From positions 16,059-80,058 of the forward strand of contig JAQXOB010000036.1 of assembly GCA_029098305.1 (NCBI GenBank): a stretch of DNA of 64,000 nt, written 5' to 3'. The stretch is from Clostridia bacterium (GTDB lineage Bacteria > Bacillota > Clostridia > Oscillospirales > Acutalibacteraceae). Below are positions 35,073 to 43,740 of this stretch, in pieces. The translations under genes and the position numbers were made by a program. The notes beneath the pieces are model-generated. The model was not told the DNA's origin. It was given only the letters and a program-made list of their open reading frames with translations, and ran no database searches. Every line of letters begins with the position of its first letter. Within the stretch, counting starts at the first letter, position 1.

Positions 35073-36560
35073 TTATTTTAAAACTTTAATTTTGTTTTTA
35101 TTTACAAATATATAAATAGCCATAAAAAATAATAATAACATTATCATAGATACAGGATAGCTTGTTATAAAATGAGAAGTTTTTAACAGACTAATGATTG
35201 CACAGAGGATGATGCAGGTAAGAATAGGCTTTACTATATAATTTTTTACATCAATTCGTAGATGTGTAATTTTTATCAGACGCATTACACTCAGAGTGGT
35301 GTTGAGTAGCTCGCTTGTATAAATAACCACTACCACTGCTTTAATTCCATAATTAGGCACCAGCACAAAGGTCATAGCCACTCTCACTATGCTGTCTATT
35401 AAATTATATTTAAAATAACTCAGCTGTTCATTTAGTCCTTTCAAAATACCATCAGTTACAGCATCTATATACATTAATGGAGCTATAGGAGCAAGCATAG
35501 TTATAAAAATGCCTGCTTCACTGCTAGAGTAGAATAGCATACCTATTTCTTTGCCAAACACTACTAATAGAGAGGTTATTGGAATAGCAAAAAGGAATGT
35601 GAAACCATATGTACGATTGCAAAGTGATTTTACGGTGAGATTGTGTTTCTTTGTGTGTGCTTCAGATATCTCAGGAATGATTAGCGATGCCACAGAGTAT
35701 AGCAAAACAGAAGGAAAAGCTATAACAGGCATAGCAAGTGCTGTTACTGTGCCGTAATCTGAAAGAGACTTGCTGTACTTGCATCCATATATACGCAATC
35801 CTCGTGGTATAAGTATGTTTTCAATAGCAGAAAGCCCAGAGCGTAGCAAAGAGCTGCCTGTAACGGGTAAAAAAATCATCATAAATTTTTTAACAAAAGA
35901 TTTGGGCAGTGTTGTTTTTTTCTTAATATCTATATGATTAATTCTATAGGCGATAAAAGCATATATACACGATAGTATTTCGGCGCAAGCTGTGCCAACA
36001 GCGATAGCAGCACACGAGTATTCTATGCTTAGCTTTCCAAATATAGAGATAATAAGCATAAAAATGCCCATCTCTACCAGTTGTTCCAAAAGCTGTTCAC
36101 CTGCCACAAAAGCCGCTTTCCGCACAGCGTAGAAGTAACCTCTCAGGCAGGCAGAAAAGGCCATAAATGGTAAAGATATTCCAAGTATCTTGATGGATAG
36201 AACACACCTTATATCATGCAAAAAATAAACAGCTATTTCTTTAGAAAAGCATATCATCAACGTCATAATCATGGTGCTTACCGCCAATGCCACAAGAATA
36301 CATCGCCTGATAATCGATGCCACCATGTGCTTTTTGCCTTCAGAAATATATTCGGTAACAAATCTGGTCACACAAAGGCTAATACCGGCTGTAGATACCG
36401 ATGCCGTAAGCATAAAAACACTAAGCACAAGCTGATATAGTCCGATTCCTTCACTGCCTATACACTTTACGAGATATGATTTAAAAATTAATCCCAAAAA
36501 TCGTATAGACAAGGCACTTGATGTAAGTATAAGCGTATTTTTAACAAATTTTTTCATCAT
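35073..36560 (-). CDS. SpoVB-type polysaccharide/lipid flippase (MOP superfamily)
   Basis: The 495-residue integral membrane protein has about 14 hydrophobic segments spread along its length. The N-terminus (FVKNTLILTSSALSIRFLG) and the motif GSEGIGLYQL are typical of the SpoVB/YtgP branch of the MATE-like MOP exporters, which move lipid-linked precursors across the membrane; SpoVB is required for spore cortex synthesis. It starts behind CGGAG and is probably co-transcribed with the downstream M23 protein. It could also be a vegetative MurJ-like flippase. Confidence 0.85.
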   Translation of the reverse strand: MMKKFVKNTLILTSSALSIRFLGLIFKSYLVKCIGSEGIGLYQLVLSVFMLTASVSTAGISLCVTRFVTEYISEGKKHMVASIIRRCILVALAVSTMIMTLMICFSKEIAVYFLHDIRCVLSIKILGISLPFMAFSACLRGYFYAVRKAAFVAGEQLLEQLVEMGIFMLIISIFGKLSIEYSCAAIAVGTACAEILSCIYAFIAYRINHIDIKKKTTLPKSFVKKFMMIFLPVTGSSLLRSGLSAIENILIPRGLRIYGCKYSKSLSDYGTVTALAMPVIAFPSVLLYSVASLIIPEISEAHTKKHNLTVKSLCNRTYGFTFLFAIPITSLLVVFGKEIGMLFYSSSEAGIFITMLAPIAPLMYIDAVTDGILKGLNEQLSYFKYNLIDSIVRVAMTFVLVPNYGIKAVVVVIYTSELLNTTLSVMRLIKITHLRIDVKNYIVKPILTCIILCAIISLLKTSHFITSYPVSMIMLLLFFMAIYIFVNKNKIKVLK

Positions 36561-36721
36561 ATAAAAAATCTCCGATAGATAATAAATAATTTATGATAAT
36601 AGTGAAATAATATTTCAAGGAAGCAGTTACAATGATAGTTAAAGTAATTCTATCATTGATTATTTATGCTTCGTATTCACTAATTATTTCATTTAAATTT
36701 TACGGAGAGTGAAAAGAAAAT

Positions 36722-36973
36722 ATGAAAAAAATATTATGTCTTACAGCAATTGTGCTTACACTAGCTAGCTTTACAGCTTGTAGCAGTGAAGATGGAAAAA
36801 TTAAAGATAACTCTTCTACAGGAAGTAACGGCGGAATCGTAAGCGGTATGGTAAGTGATGTGGAGAGTAGCCTTGGAATTGGTGATAATACTGATACAAT
36901 CAGAGATACTGACTCCGGCACGATGTCAGATAGTGACACCACTTCAATGAGTGGAGGCACTACATCCGACTAA
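36722..36973 (+). CDS. Small lipoprotein with Ser/Thr/Asp-rich tail
   Basis: The 83-residue protein has a lipoprotein signal peptide ending LASFTACSS (lipidated cysteine at residue 20), then a Gly/Ser/Asp/Thr-rich tail with repeated DTDS-like motifs and no predicted folded domain. GGAGAG precedes the ATG by about nine bases and a strong terminator follows, so it is a real gene. No family is recognised. The tail resembles the linkers of the secreted dockerin proteins and of the M23 protein. Confidence 0.7.
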   Translation: MKKILCLTAIVLTLASFTACSSEDGKIKDNSSTGSNGGIVSGMVSDVESSLGIGDNTDTIRDTDSGTMSDSDTTSMSGGTTSD

Positions 36974-36976
36974 TAA

Positions 36977-37025
36977 AAATAGGTTCTGCGATTTCACAAA
37001 GGTGGACGCAGAACCTATTTTTTTG
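36977..37025 (+). terminator. Terminator after the small lipoprotein gene
   Basis: The 14-base-pair stem AAATAGGTTCTGCG / CGCAGAACCTATTT has a 16-base loop and is followed by a T run. It probably also stops the convergent desulfurase transcript, 13 bases beyond that gene's stop. Confidence 0.88.
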
Positions 37026-37037
37026 AGAAAGCAATTT

Positions 37038-38195
37038 TTACATATCTCTTTTTATTTTGTTAGATAGTCTGTTTATGATAAGGGCTGTTCTATCTATATC
37101 TTCTCTTGTTGTAAAAGCAGATGGAACTATTCTCACAGTGCCTTTATCCTCGGTGCCCATATAAATATGAGCTGATGGCGCACAGTGTAGTCCTCCTCGT
37201 GTGTAAATTCCATTTTGACCCAATAGGGAGGATACCTCCTCGCTTCCTTTGTCAAATAAATTAAACGAAAGCACAGGCATATATTTTTCGCCGTCTGGTC
37301 TTGGCGTGTATAAATTTACTCCGTCAACATTTTTTAGTTTGTCATACAATCTCTGTGCGAGAAAGGTTTCTTTTTGAAGTATATTCTTGACACCACGGCT
37401 TTTTACAAATTCTATACCGGATTTTAGACCAACTATGCCTGATAGATTTGGTGTGCCACTTTCGAATTTGTCCGGAGGATTTGATGGTTGCTCAATAGAT
37501 AGGGAAGAGCTTCCGGTACCACCCTGAGTAAGCGATTCTACTTTATCAGAGTCAGCTATTATCATCACACCGGTACCCATCGGACCGTACAAACTTTTAT
37601 GACCGGCAGTGCATAGGTAGTCTATCTCATTAGCAGTAACATCTATAGGCAACACGCCGGCAGATTGTGCCGCATCTACCATGATATCTATGCCATATAT
37701 ATGGGCTAGCGCTGTCAGTCTTTCGATTGGCATACGTATGCCCCAAACATTAGACACATGAACGCAGACGATAAGCTTTGTTTTGCCTGTGATAGCCTGT
37801 CTAAATGCATCTATTATTGATTCATCATCTGTTTCTTTGAAATTTGCGACGGTGTATGATATGCCTTTTTTTGTAAGCTCATTTAGTGGGCGCATCACAG
37901 CATTGTGTTCTAAACACGATACTACCACATGGTCGCCTTTTTTTAATGTTCCTTTTAGCACAGTGTTGCATGCTGATGTGCAGTTTAATGTGAATATTAT
38001 ATTTTCAATATTTTGCACATTAAAGAGTGATGCCACAGATTTTCTGCAATTAAATATTTCTTCTGCGGCTTTTATAGACATAGCATGACCGCTTCTGCCG
38101 GGATTGGCACCATATTCTCTTAATGCTCGATTTACCGATAGCAGGACGCTTTGCGGTTTTGGGTAGGTTGTTGCACCGTTATCAAGATATATCAC
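37038..38195 (-). CDS. Cysteine desulfurase-like PLP enzyme of the selenium-linked subfamily
   Basis: The 385-residue class V aminotransferase-fold enzyme begins IYLDNGATTYPKP. The PLP lysine is in AGHKSLYGPMGTG and the reactive cysteine in GGLHCAPSAH. It resembles the desulfurase subfamily of the type seen at Enterococcus faecalis EF2568, which co-occurs with selenium-dependent molybdenum hydroxylases (family knowledge recalled, not searched). Its start overlaps the stop of the DUF3343 gene by four bases (ATGA), so the two are translationally coupled. It probably supplies sulfur or selenium for maturing a molybdenum enzyme. It differs clearly from the ThiI-linked desulfurase at 18101. Confidence 0.88.
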   Translation of the reverse strand: MIYLDNGATTYPKPQSVLLSVNRALREYGANPGRSGHAMSIKAAEEIFNCRKSVASLFNVQNIENIIFTLNCTSACNTVLKGTLKKGDHVVVSCLEHNAVMRPLNELTKKGISYTVANFKETDDESIIDAFRQAITGKTKLIVCVHVSNVWGIRMPIERLTALAHIYGIDIMVDAAQSAGVLPIDVTANEIDYLCTAGHKSLYGPMGTGVMIIADSDKVESLTQGGTGSSSLSIEQPSNPPDKFESGTPNLSGIVGLKSGIEFVKSRGVKNILQKETFLAQRLYDKLKNVDGVNLYTPRPDGEKYMPVLSFNLFDKGSEEVSSLLGQNGIYTRGGLHCAPSAHIYMGTEDKGTVRIVPSAFTTREDIDRTALIINRLSNKIKRDM

Positions 38196-38419
38196 GGTCT
38201 TTTCCCCCTACGTACACTTCTTATTTTCATTCCGCTTTGGTTTAGTATTCCGTAAGCAGAATCAAAATTATTGGGCACATTGAGAGCATAACCACATCCT
38301 GCATCCGGTTTGCCATCGGTAATTTTTTCTATATATGATAAAATTCCATTGGAAGATAAAATTTCTTTGCCTTTCATAGCGTAGGTAATAGAACCTACAA
38401 TAATCAAATTCTTGTCCAC
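38192..38419 (-). CDS. DUF3343 protein, putative sulfur/selenium carrier
   Basis: The 75-residue protein starts at GTG 38419 behind GAGGTGATAAT; an ATG two bases upstream is out of frame and hits a stop after five codons. It fits the small DUF3343 family: an N-terminal strand (NLIIVGSITYAMKGKEIL), and a conserved cysteine in DAGCGYALNV that is thought to carry sulfur or selenium. It is coupled to the downstream desulfurase, which could load this cysteine. The pairing supports a role in cofactor maturation for a selenium-dependent hydroxylase encoded elsewhere. Confidence 0.8.
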   Translation of the reverse strand: MDKNLIIVGSITYAMKGKEILSSNGILSYIEKITDGKPDAGCGYALNVPNNFDSAYGILNQSGMKIRSVRRGKRP

Positions 38420-38490
38420 ATATTATCACCTCACGTTTTCTAACATAATATGAAAATTTGTGGTTATTTTGTTACAAAAGATAACATATA

Positions 38491-38531
38491 AAAACAGCCG
38501 ATGACTATTAAATCATCGACTGTGTTTTTTA
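38491..38531 (-). terminator. Terminator after the guanine deaminase gene (minus strand)
   Basis: The hairpin ACAGTCGATGA / TCATCGGCTGT, read on the minus strand and followed by TTTTTAT, lies just past the guanine deaminase stop. It separates the four-gene purine operon from the DUF3343-desulfurase pair. Confidence 0.8.
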
Positions 38532-38540
38532 AAAAATCAA

Positions 38541-39809
38541 TTATATAACTTCATTACCTCTGCAATAAATCTTAACGATGTTGTTACGACTACCGGTGTA
38601 GATATACTTTTCAAGACGTTCTTCAAGAGTCATGATATCTATTTTGGGTATATTGGCGTCGTCTATTACAAGAGCATCACACTCATATCCAGCCTCGAAG
38701 CTACCAACCTTGCCGAAGAATTTTCCGCCACCTTTTGTCATAAGGTAAAAGGCCTCAGAAAAGCTTAGAGGAGCACATTCGTTATGCGCTACATGATACA
38801 TCTTTGATGCACTTACAGCTGCTACGCATGATTCCGGCATATACATAGTATGTCCACCGCTAATATCAGATCCCAATCCTATATCCATACCCTCGTTTAT
38901 ATATCGTCTGATTGGCGCAATACCACTTGCAAGATTAAAGTTTGAGATAGGGCAGTGGGCAATGAACACGTTGTGCTTTTTAAGTATTTCAATCTCACGA
39001 TCACTGTTATGTATACAGTGGGCCATAATGGTGCGATCATCCGGCATTAAACCAAAGTGTTCGTATACCTCAGCAAAGCTTGGTATGTCAGGATGAAGCT
39101 CCTTAACCCAAGCCACCTCATCTAAGTTTTCATCAAGGTGGGATTGCACAGGAAGATTATATTTCTCTGCTATTTCACCTAGTTTTGCCATAAGCTCTGA
39201 TGATGTGCTTGGCACAAATCTTGGAGTTAGAATAAGCTTCACAAGCTCGTTGTTTTTGTTGCAATCTGCAAACTCTTCTGCGAGCATGATAGTCTCTTTC
39301 ACAGAGTCTTCATAAGTTTCTTGAAGCTCCGGGCTTGAATTTCTATCCATATTTACTTTGCCCACATAGCCGCCGATTCCGCTTTTCTGCATAATGCTTA
39401 TCAAAAGCTTTGTTGCTTCATAATGTCTTGATGCAAATATGCAGGCACGAGTTGTTCCGGAATGAATAAGTTCATCCACAAATGCTTCATAATACTTCTT
39501 AGCAAAATCCTCATCTTTGAACTTGCTCTCAAGTGGGAATGTGTATTTTTCAAGCCATGGCAACAGTTCTACGCTATATCCCACACCTTTATTGAGCCAT
39601 TGCGGTGCGTGAATATGCACATCCATAAATCCAGGAATTATCAGCTTGTCGCCGTAGTCTGTTACTTCACAATTTTTATATTTTTCAGGTAAATTATCAT
39701 ATATACCCTCAACAAGCCCATCTTCTATAACAAGATAGCTATTTGCTTTTACTGTTAGTTTTTCAGGTTTTTCAGAGTATATTATATTACCTTTTAGGCA
39801 TTTAATCAT
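38541..39809 (-). CDS. guaD: Guanine deaminase
   Basis: The 422-residue amidohydrolase converts guanine to xanthine and ammonia. Zinc and substrate motifs are PGFMDVHIHAPQW (H65, H67), VQSHLDENLDEVAW, MAHCIHNSD and GLGSDISGGHTMYM, plus the SRHYEAT segment and the HCPISNFNL run common in guanine deaminases. Length is normal. The start lies 13 bases after the carbamate kinase stop, so it is the last gene of the minus-strand operon. Its presence shows that purine bases, at least guanine, feed the pathway. Confidence 0.93.
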   Translation of the reverse strand: MIKCLKGNIIYSEKPEKLTVKANSYLVIEDGLVEGIYDNLPEKYKNCEVTDYGDKLIIPGFMDVHIHAPQWLNKGVGYSVELLPWLEKYTFPLESKFKDEDFAKKYYEAFVDELIHSGTTRACIFASRHYEATKLLISIMQKSGIGGYVGKVNMDRNSSPELQETYEDSVKETIMLAEEFADCNKNNELVKLILTPRFVPSTSSELMAKLGEIAEKYNLPVQSHLDENLDEVAWVKELHPDIPSFAEVYEHFGLMPDDRTIMAHCIHNSDREIEILKKHNVFIAHCPISNFNLASGIAPIRRYINEGMDIGLGSDISGGHTMYMPESCVAAVSASKMYHVAHNECAPLSFSEAFYLMTKGGGKFFGKVGSFEAGYECDALVIDDANIPKIDIMTLEERLEKYIYTGSRNNIVKIYCRGNEVI

Positions 39810-39821
39810 TTATATCACCGC

Positions 39822-40757
39822 TTAACTTTTAATTCTTGTACCGGTTTGACCCTCTATGCCAGCCTTAGCTTTTTCGAGAAGTGTGATTATAGCTGTTTTG
39901 TCATTTCCGGATTTTACAAACTCTAACGCAGCCTGTACCTTTGGCAACATTGAGCCCTTGGCAAAGTGACCTTCTTCAATATACTTTTCAGCGTCACATA
40001 CTGTAAGCTCGTCAAGATTTTGCTGATTTTCTTTACCAAAGTTGATAGCAACTTTTTCTACAGCTGTAAGAATAATGAGAGAGTCTGCGCCAAGCTTTTG
40101 TGCAAGCACAGCACTGGCGAAGTCTTTATCAATTACAGCAGGCACACCTTTATAGTGTTTATCTTCTTTGATTACAGGAATACCACCACCGCCACAGGTG
40201 ATTACTACGTTATTCTCTTTGATCAGAGCCTTAACAGCGTCTATCTCTACTATGTCGATTGGATGTGGAGAAGCCACAACCTTTCTCCATCCTCTGCCTG
40301 CATCTTCCATTACAGGTATTCCCTCTGCTTTACATTCTTCGATCTCTTTATCAGATAGATATCTGCCTATTGGTTTTGTAGGGTTCTTAAAGCCCTTATC
40401 GTCCTTATCTACTACAACTTGTGTTACAACTGTAGAAACAGGCTTGTTTATATTTCTCATAGCAAGCTCTTCTCTGAGGGCGTTTTGAAGGTCATAGCCT
40501 ATATATGCCTGACTCATAGCAACGCATACAGAAAGTGGAATGTTTCCAAACTTTTCCGGCTTGATATCGTGCAATGCACTCATAGCCTCGTTTATCATAC
40601 CAACCTGCGGACCATTGCCGTGTGTTACAACAACCTCATGACCTGCTTCAATAAGATCTGCTATAGCCTTTGAGGTTTCTTTTACAGCAACCATTTGTTC
40701 TTTTAATGATGCACCCAGTGCGTTTCCACCTAGTGCGATAACAATTCTTTTAGACAT
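39822..40757 (-). CDS. arcC: Carbamate kinase
   Basis: The protein has 311 residues, starting at the ATG of SKRIVIALGGNALG (GGAGAAG upstream); a longer in-frame start at 40823 is unlikely. It transfers phosphate from carbamoyl phosphate to ADP, yielding ATP, CO2 and ammonia. Motifs are HGNGPQVG, the carbamate-binding EDAGRGWRKVVASPHP, VITCGGGGIPVI, VIDKDFASAVLA and FAKGSMLPKVQAA. Between YgeW and guanine deaminase, it would harvest energy from carbamoyl phosphate released by the carbamoyltransferase, with no arginine deiminase gene nearby. Confidence 0.95.
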   Translation of the reverse strand: MSKRIVIALGGNALGASLKEQMVAVKETSKAIADLIEAGHEVVVTHGNGPQVGMINEAMSALHDIKPEKFGNIPLSVCVAMSQAYIGYDLQNALREELAMRNINKPVSTVVTQVVVDKDDKGFKNPTKPIGRYLSDKEIEECKAEGIPVMEDAGRGWRKVVASPHPIDIVEIDAVKALIKENNVVITCGGGGIPVIKEDKHYKGVPAVIDKDFASAVLAQKLGADSLIILTAVEKVAINFGKENQQNLDELTVCDAEKYIEEGHFAKGSMLPKVQAALEFVKSGNDKTAIITLLEKAKAGIEGQTGTRIKS

Positions 40758-40856
40758 GGTTCTTCTTCTCCATTCCTTATATAAAATATGTTTCTTGAAA
40801 CGAAAAATCAAAAATGAAATCAATATTCATTTTTCATTTTTCATTTCACTCGAAGT

Positions 40857-40889
40857 CCCACTGCCAACCATTCAGTTGACAGTGGGATC
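40857..40889 (-). other. Intercistronic hairpin between ygeW and arcC
   Basis: The 13-base stem TCCCACTGTCAAC / GTTGGCAGTGGGA (one G-T pair) lies 25 bases after the ygeW stop and 100 bases before arcC. It lacks a T run, so it is more likely an RNA-stabilising or processing hairpin than a terminator. Short A-rich direct repeats (AAAAATGAAA type) lie between it and arcC. Confidence 0.55.
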
Positions 40890-40913
40890 TTCATTCAGAG
40901 ATTTAATTTTAAA

Positions 40914-42113
40914 TTATTTCTCTAAATTAAAATGTCTTTCTGTGTTTCTCTCAGCAAGCTTTTTGAGTGTTTCCTGAGGATTCTTGCATTTTGCAAGGAA
41001 AATCATAGCAGCGATGATATATGGCTTGTAGCTAGCTTCCTTGTAGAGAGGATCTCTATAACGATCAAACACGCTTGCTGCAACCTCGCCACGCTCACAG
41101 CTTACGTCTGTGATATCTGCCGGTAAGCAGTGGAGATAGAGAGCCTTGCCATCTTTTGTGGTAGCCATGAGTTCTTCTGTGCACTCCCAATCCATGTGCT
41201 GTGCGTTTTGAGCAAGAAGCTCTTTCTCAAGAGCCTTGATGCCATCTAAATCGCCTTTGCCGTAGAGGTCTGTTCTCTTTTCCATTGCTGCAAAAGGTGC
41301 CCAACTCTTAGGATAAACGATATCAGCATCCTTAAATGCCTCTGCCATGCTGTTTACCTTTGTGAAGCTGCCGCCGCCTATTTCTGCATTCTTTTTACCA
41401 ACTTCTTCAACCTCCGGCATAATGTCGTATCCTTCCGGATGAGCAAGAACAACATCCATGCCCATTCTTGTGAAGAGGCCAACTACACCCTGAGGAACTG
41501 ACAATGGCTTGCCGTAAGATGGGGAATATGCCCATGTCATAGCAACCTTTTTGCCCTTGAGGTTCTCTTTACCGCCGAAGTAGTGGATGAGGTGAAGCAT
41601 ATCAGCCATACACTGTGTTGGGTGGTCGATATCGCACTGAAGGTTTACAAGAGTAGGACGTTGCTCAAGAACGCCATCTTTGTTGCCTTGCTCTACAGCT
41701 TCAGATACATCATGCATATATTTGTTGCCCTTGCCGATATACATATCATCTCTGATACCGATTACATCAGCCATGAAGCTGATCATGTTAGCGGTTTCTC
41801 TAACAGTCTCGCCATGAGCGATCTGTGACTTGCCCTCATCAAGGTCCTGAACCTCTAAGCCTAAGAGGTTACAAGCTGATGCAAAGCTAAAACGTGTACG
41901 AGTGGAGTTATCTCTGAAGAGAGAGATGCCAAGACCGCTCTCAAAGATTTTTGTGGAGATGTTATTCTCTCTCATGTATCTAAGAGCATCTGCTACTGTA
42001 AATACAGCTTCCAGCTCGTCGTCTGTCTTTTCCCATGTGAGGAAAAAGTCATTGTTATACATATCTTTGAAGTTTAATTTATTAAGTCTATCAATAAAAT
42101 CTTGTAAGCACAT
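40914..42113 (-). CDS. ygeW: YgeW-type knotted carbamoyltransferase
   Basis: The 399-residue protein belongs to the aspartate/ornithine carbamoyltransferase superfamily. The carbamoyl phosphate site is seen in LFRDNSTRTRFSFASAC and the second-substrate region in LYLHCLPADITDVSCERGEV. Length and the GDLDGIKALEKELLAQN insertion fit the YgeW group rather than ArgF/ArcB, and YgeY, SsnA and YgfK sit in the same cluster. YgeW is thought to act in the phosphorolytic direction on a ureido compound formed during purine ring breakdown, giving carbamoyl phosphate for carbamate kinase. The exact substrate is not established by the sequence. Confidence 0.9.
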   Translation of the reverse strand: MCLQDFIDRLNKLNFKDMYNNDFFLTWEKTDDELEAVFTVADALRYMRENNISTKIFESGLGISLFRDNSTRTRFSFASACNLLGLEVQDLDEGKSQIAHGETVRETANMISFMADVIGIRDDMYIGKGNKYMHDVSEAVEQGNKDGVLEQRPTLVNLQCDIDHPTQCMADMLHLIHYFGGKENLKGKKVAMTWAYSPSYGKPLSVPQGVVGLFTRMGMDVVLAHPEGYDIMPEVEEVGKKNAEIGGGSFTKVNSMAEAFKDADIVYPKSWAPFAAMEKRTDLYGKGDLDGIKALEKELLAQNAQHMDWECTEELMATTKDGKALYLHCLPADITDVSCERGEVAASVFDRYRDPLYKEASYKPYIIAAMIFLAKCKNPQETLKKLAERNTERHFNLEK

Positions 42114-42167
42114 TTTAATAATATCCTTTCTGGTTTCTTTAATTCAATAATACTTTATTTTCGATTA

Positions 42168-43481
42168 TTATTTTTTGCCTTTGTAGAGCATTGGAACAGC
42201 TGCATATACTGCTGCACATCTTACAAGGTCATCTTTCCATGTGATTTCGTTTGGAGCGTGAGCCTGTGATTCTGCACCAGGGCCAAATCCAACGCATGGA
42301 ATACCATAACGTCCTTGTATAGAAACACCGTTTGTAGAGAAGGTCCATTTGTCGATAAGTGGTCTGCCCTCACGCTTTGCCTTTGCTGTGTCGTCCACCC
42401 AAAGTCTGTTTTCGCCATACAAGCCCTTGTGAGCTTCATAGAGAGCCTGAACGTGTGGAGCACTCTCTTTGTTGATCCATGTTGGGAAGTAGCACTCTGT
42501 CTCATACTTAAGACCGGTCCATGCAGGACGATCATACTTGTACATAGAAACTACAGCACCATGCTTTTTAACAGATGGAAGAGCACGGATTTCGTCCAGA
42601 CAGCTTTCCCATGTTTCTCCGGCTGTCATACGGCGGTCGAGTGAGATAGCACATGAGTCTGCAACAGCGCAACGAGATGGTGATGTGTAGAAAATTTGAG
42701 ATGTGGTAACAGTACCTCTACCTAAGAAACGAGCATCTTCCCACTCTGTGTTGTATTTAGGATCGAGCATTTTTACAAGACCTTTGATTTCTGTGCTGTC
42801 TTCTGCATCGTTCTCGTTGAGAGCTTCAACATCCTTGAGTATATCAGCCATCTTGTAGATAGCGTTTTCGCCTCTTTCAGGAGCAGAACCGTGGCAGGAA
42901 ATACCCTTTACATCTACACGGATTTCCATACGGCCTCTATGGCCTCTGTAGATACCACCGTCTGTAGGCTCTGTAGAAACTACAAACTCAGGTGTGATAC
43001 CATCCTCTAGATGTATGTATTGCCAGCAAAGACCGTCACAGTCTTCCTCTTGAACTGTTGCAGCTACTAAAACTGTAACATCGTCAGGAATAAGACCTAA
43101 GTCTTTCATAATTTTTGCACCATATACAGCAGAAACAACGCCGCCTTCTTGGTCAGAGCCACCTCTACCTGCGATTATATCTTCTGTTTCAAAACCCTTG
43201 TATGGGTCAAACTCCCAGTTGTTGATATTGCCGATGCCAACTGTATCTATATGACCATCGAATGCAATGATCTTCTCGCCGTGGCCCATCCAGCCCAAAG
43301 CGTTGCCTTCAGGGTCAATCTCAGCTTTATCAAAGCCTAATTTCTCCATCTCTGCGATAGTTCTCTTAATAACGCCTTCTTCTTCACAGCTTTCTGAAGG
43401 GATAGCTATGAGGTCACGTAGAAACTTAGTCATATCTTCTCTGTAACCTTCTGCAGCCTTCTTAATAGCTTCAAAATCCAT
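42168..43481 (-). CDS. ygeY: YgeY-type M20 metallohydrolase
   Basis: The 437-residue M20/ArgE/DapE-family hydrolase has metal ligands in [11 protein letters not shown] (H77, D79), [10 protein letters not shown] and [11 protein letters not shown], and a dimerisation domain between about residues 190 and 330. Its length and position beside YgeW match the selenium-metabolism-linked hydrolase YgeY. The family role is removal of a ureido or acyl group from an intermediate of purine breakdown. It is first in the minus-strand operon, behind GGAGG, facing the divergent plus-strand operon across a 259-base gap. Confidence 0.9.
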   Translation of the reverse strand: MDFEAIKKAAEGYREDMTKFLRDLIAIPSESCEEEGVIKRTIAEMEKLGFDKAEIDPEGNALGWMGHGEKIIAFDGHIDTVGIGNINNWEFDPYKGFETEDIIAGRGGSDQEGGVVSAVYGAKIMKDLGLIPDDVTVLVAATVQEEDCDGLCWQYIHLEDGITPEFVVSTEPTDGGIYRGHRGRMEIRVDVKGISCHGSAPERGENAIYKMADILKDVEALNENDAEDSTEIKGLVKMLDPKYNTEWEDARFLGRGTVTTSQIFYTSPSRCAVADSCAISLDRRMTAGETWESCLDEIRALPSVKKHGAVVSMYKYDRPAWTGLKYETECYFPTWINKESAPHVQALYEAHKGLYGENRLWVDDTAKAKREGRPLIDKWTFSTNGVSIQGRYGIPCVGFGPGAESQAHAPNEITWKDDLVRCAAVYAAVPMLYKGKK

Positions 43482-43534
43482 AATCCTTTACCTCCAAATT
43501 TTTATTTGTTATTTTGCACACGCAAATTCACGAT

Positions 43535-43563
43535 ATTATAATACCACAAATTAGTCACAAATC
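43535..43563 (-). promoter_or_regulatory. Possible promoter of the ygeY operon (minus strand)
   Basis: On the minus strand TATAAT (complement of 43535-43540) lies 54 bases before the ygeY start. The -35 region at 17-base spacing reads GATTTG, a poor match, while a better TTGTGA is too close. The -10 box is convincing; the rest is tentative. Confidence 0.4.
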
Positions 43564-43605
43564 AATAGAAAATATTCTTTTTTTTATAATTTTTTTCTGT
43601 AACTA

Positions 43606-43634
43606 TTTACAAAAAGCATTTTTTTTGATAAAAT
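43606..43634 (+). promoter_or_regulatory. Promoter of the PLP-ssnA-ygfK operon
   Basis: TTTACA (43606-43611) and TAAAAT (43629-43634) are separated by 17 bases. The leader to ATG 43741 is about 100 bases and contains TTGAC/GTCAA pairing around 43651-43685, but no recognisable purine riboswitch. Confidence 0.6.
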
Positions 43635-43740
43635 CGTACTTGTGAATATAAGTTGACTTGTTTGAAAAGGAAAATTCGGTCAATTTTTACACAATTAAGC
43701 TTATTTAACAAACATTTATTATAAAAAGGAGAAGATAGCA

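Noticed and set aside
39822..40823. Arginine deiminase pathway locus because of carbamate kinase and a carbamoyltransferase
   Set aside because: No arginine deiminase or arginine/ornithine antiporter is present, and the transferase and its neighbours fit the YgeW purine type.
43482..43740. A purine riboswitch in the divergent region of the purine island
   Set aside because: The conserved core and three-way junction of the purine aptamer are not seen on either strand.
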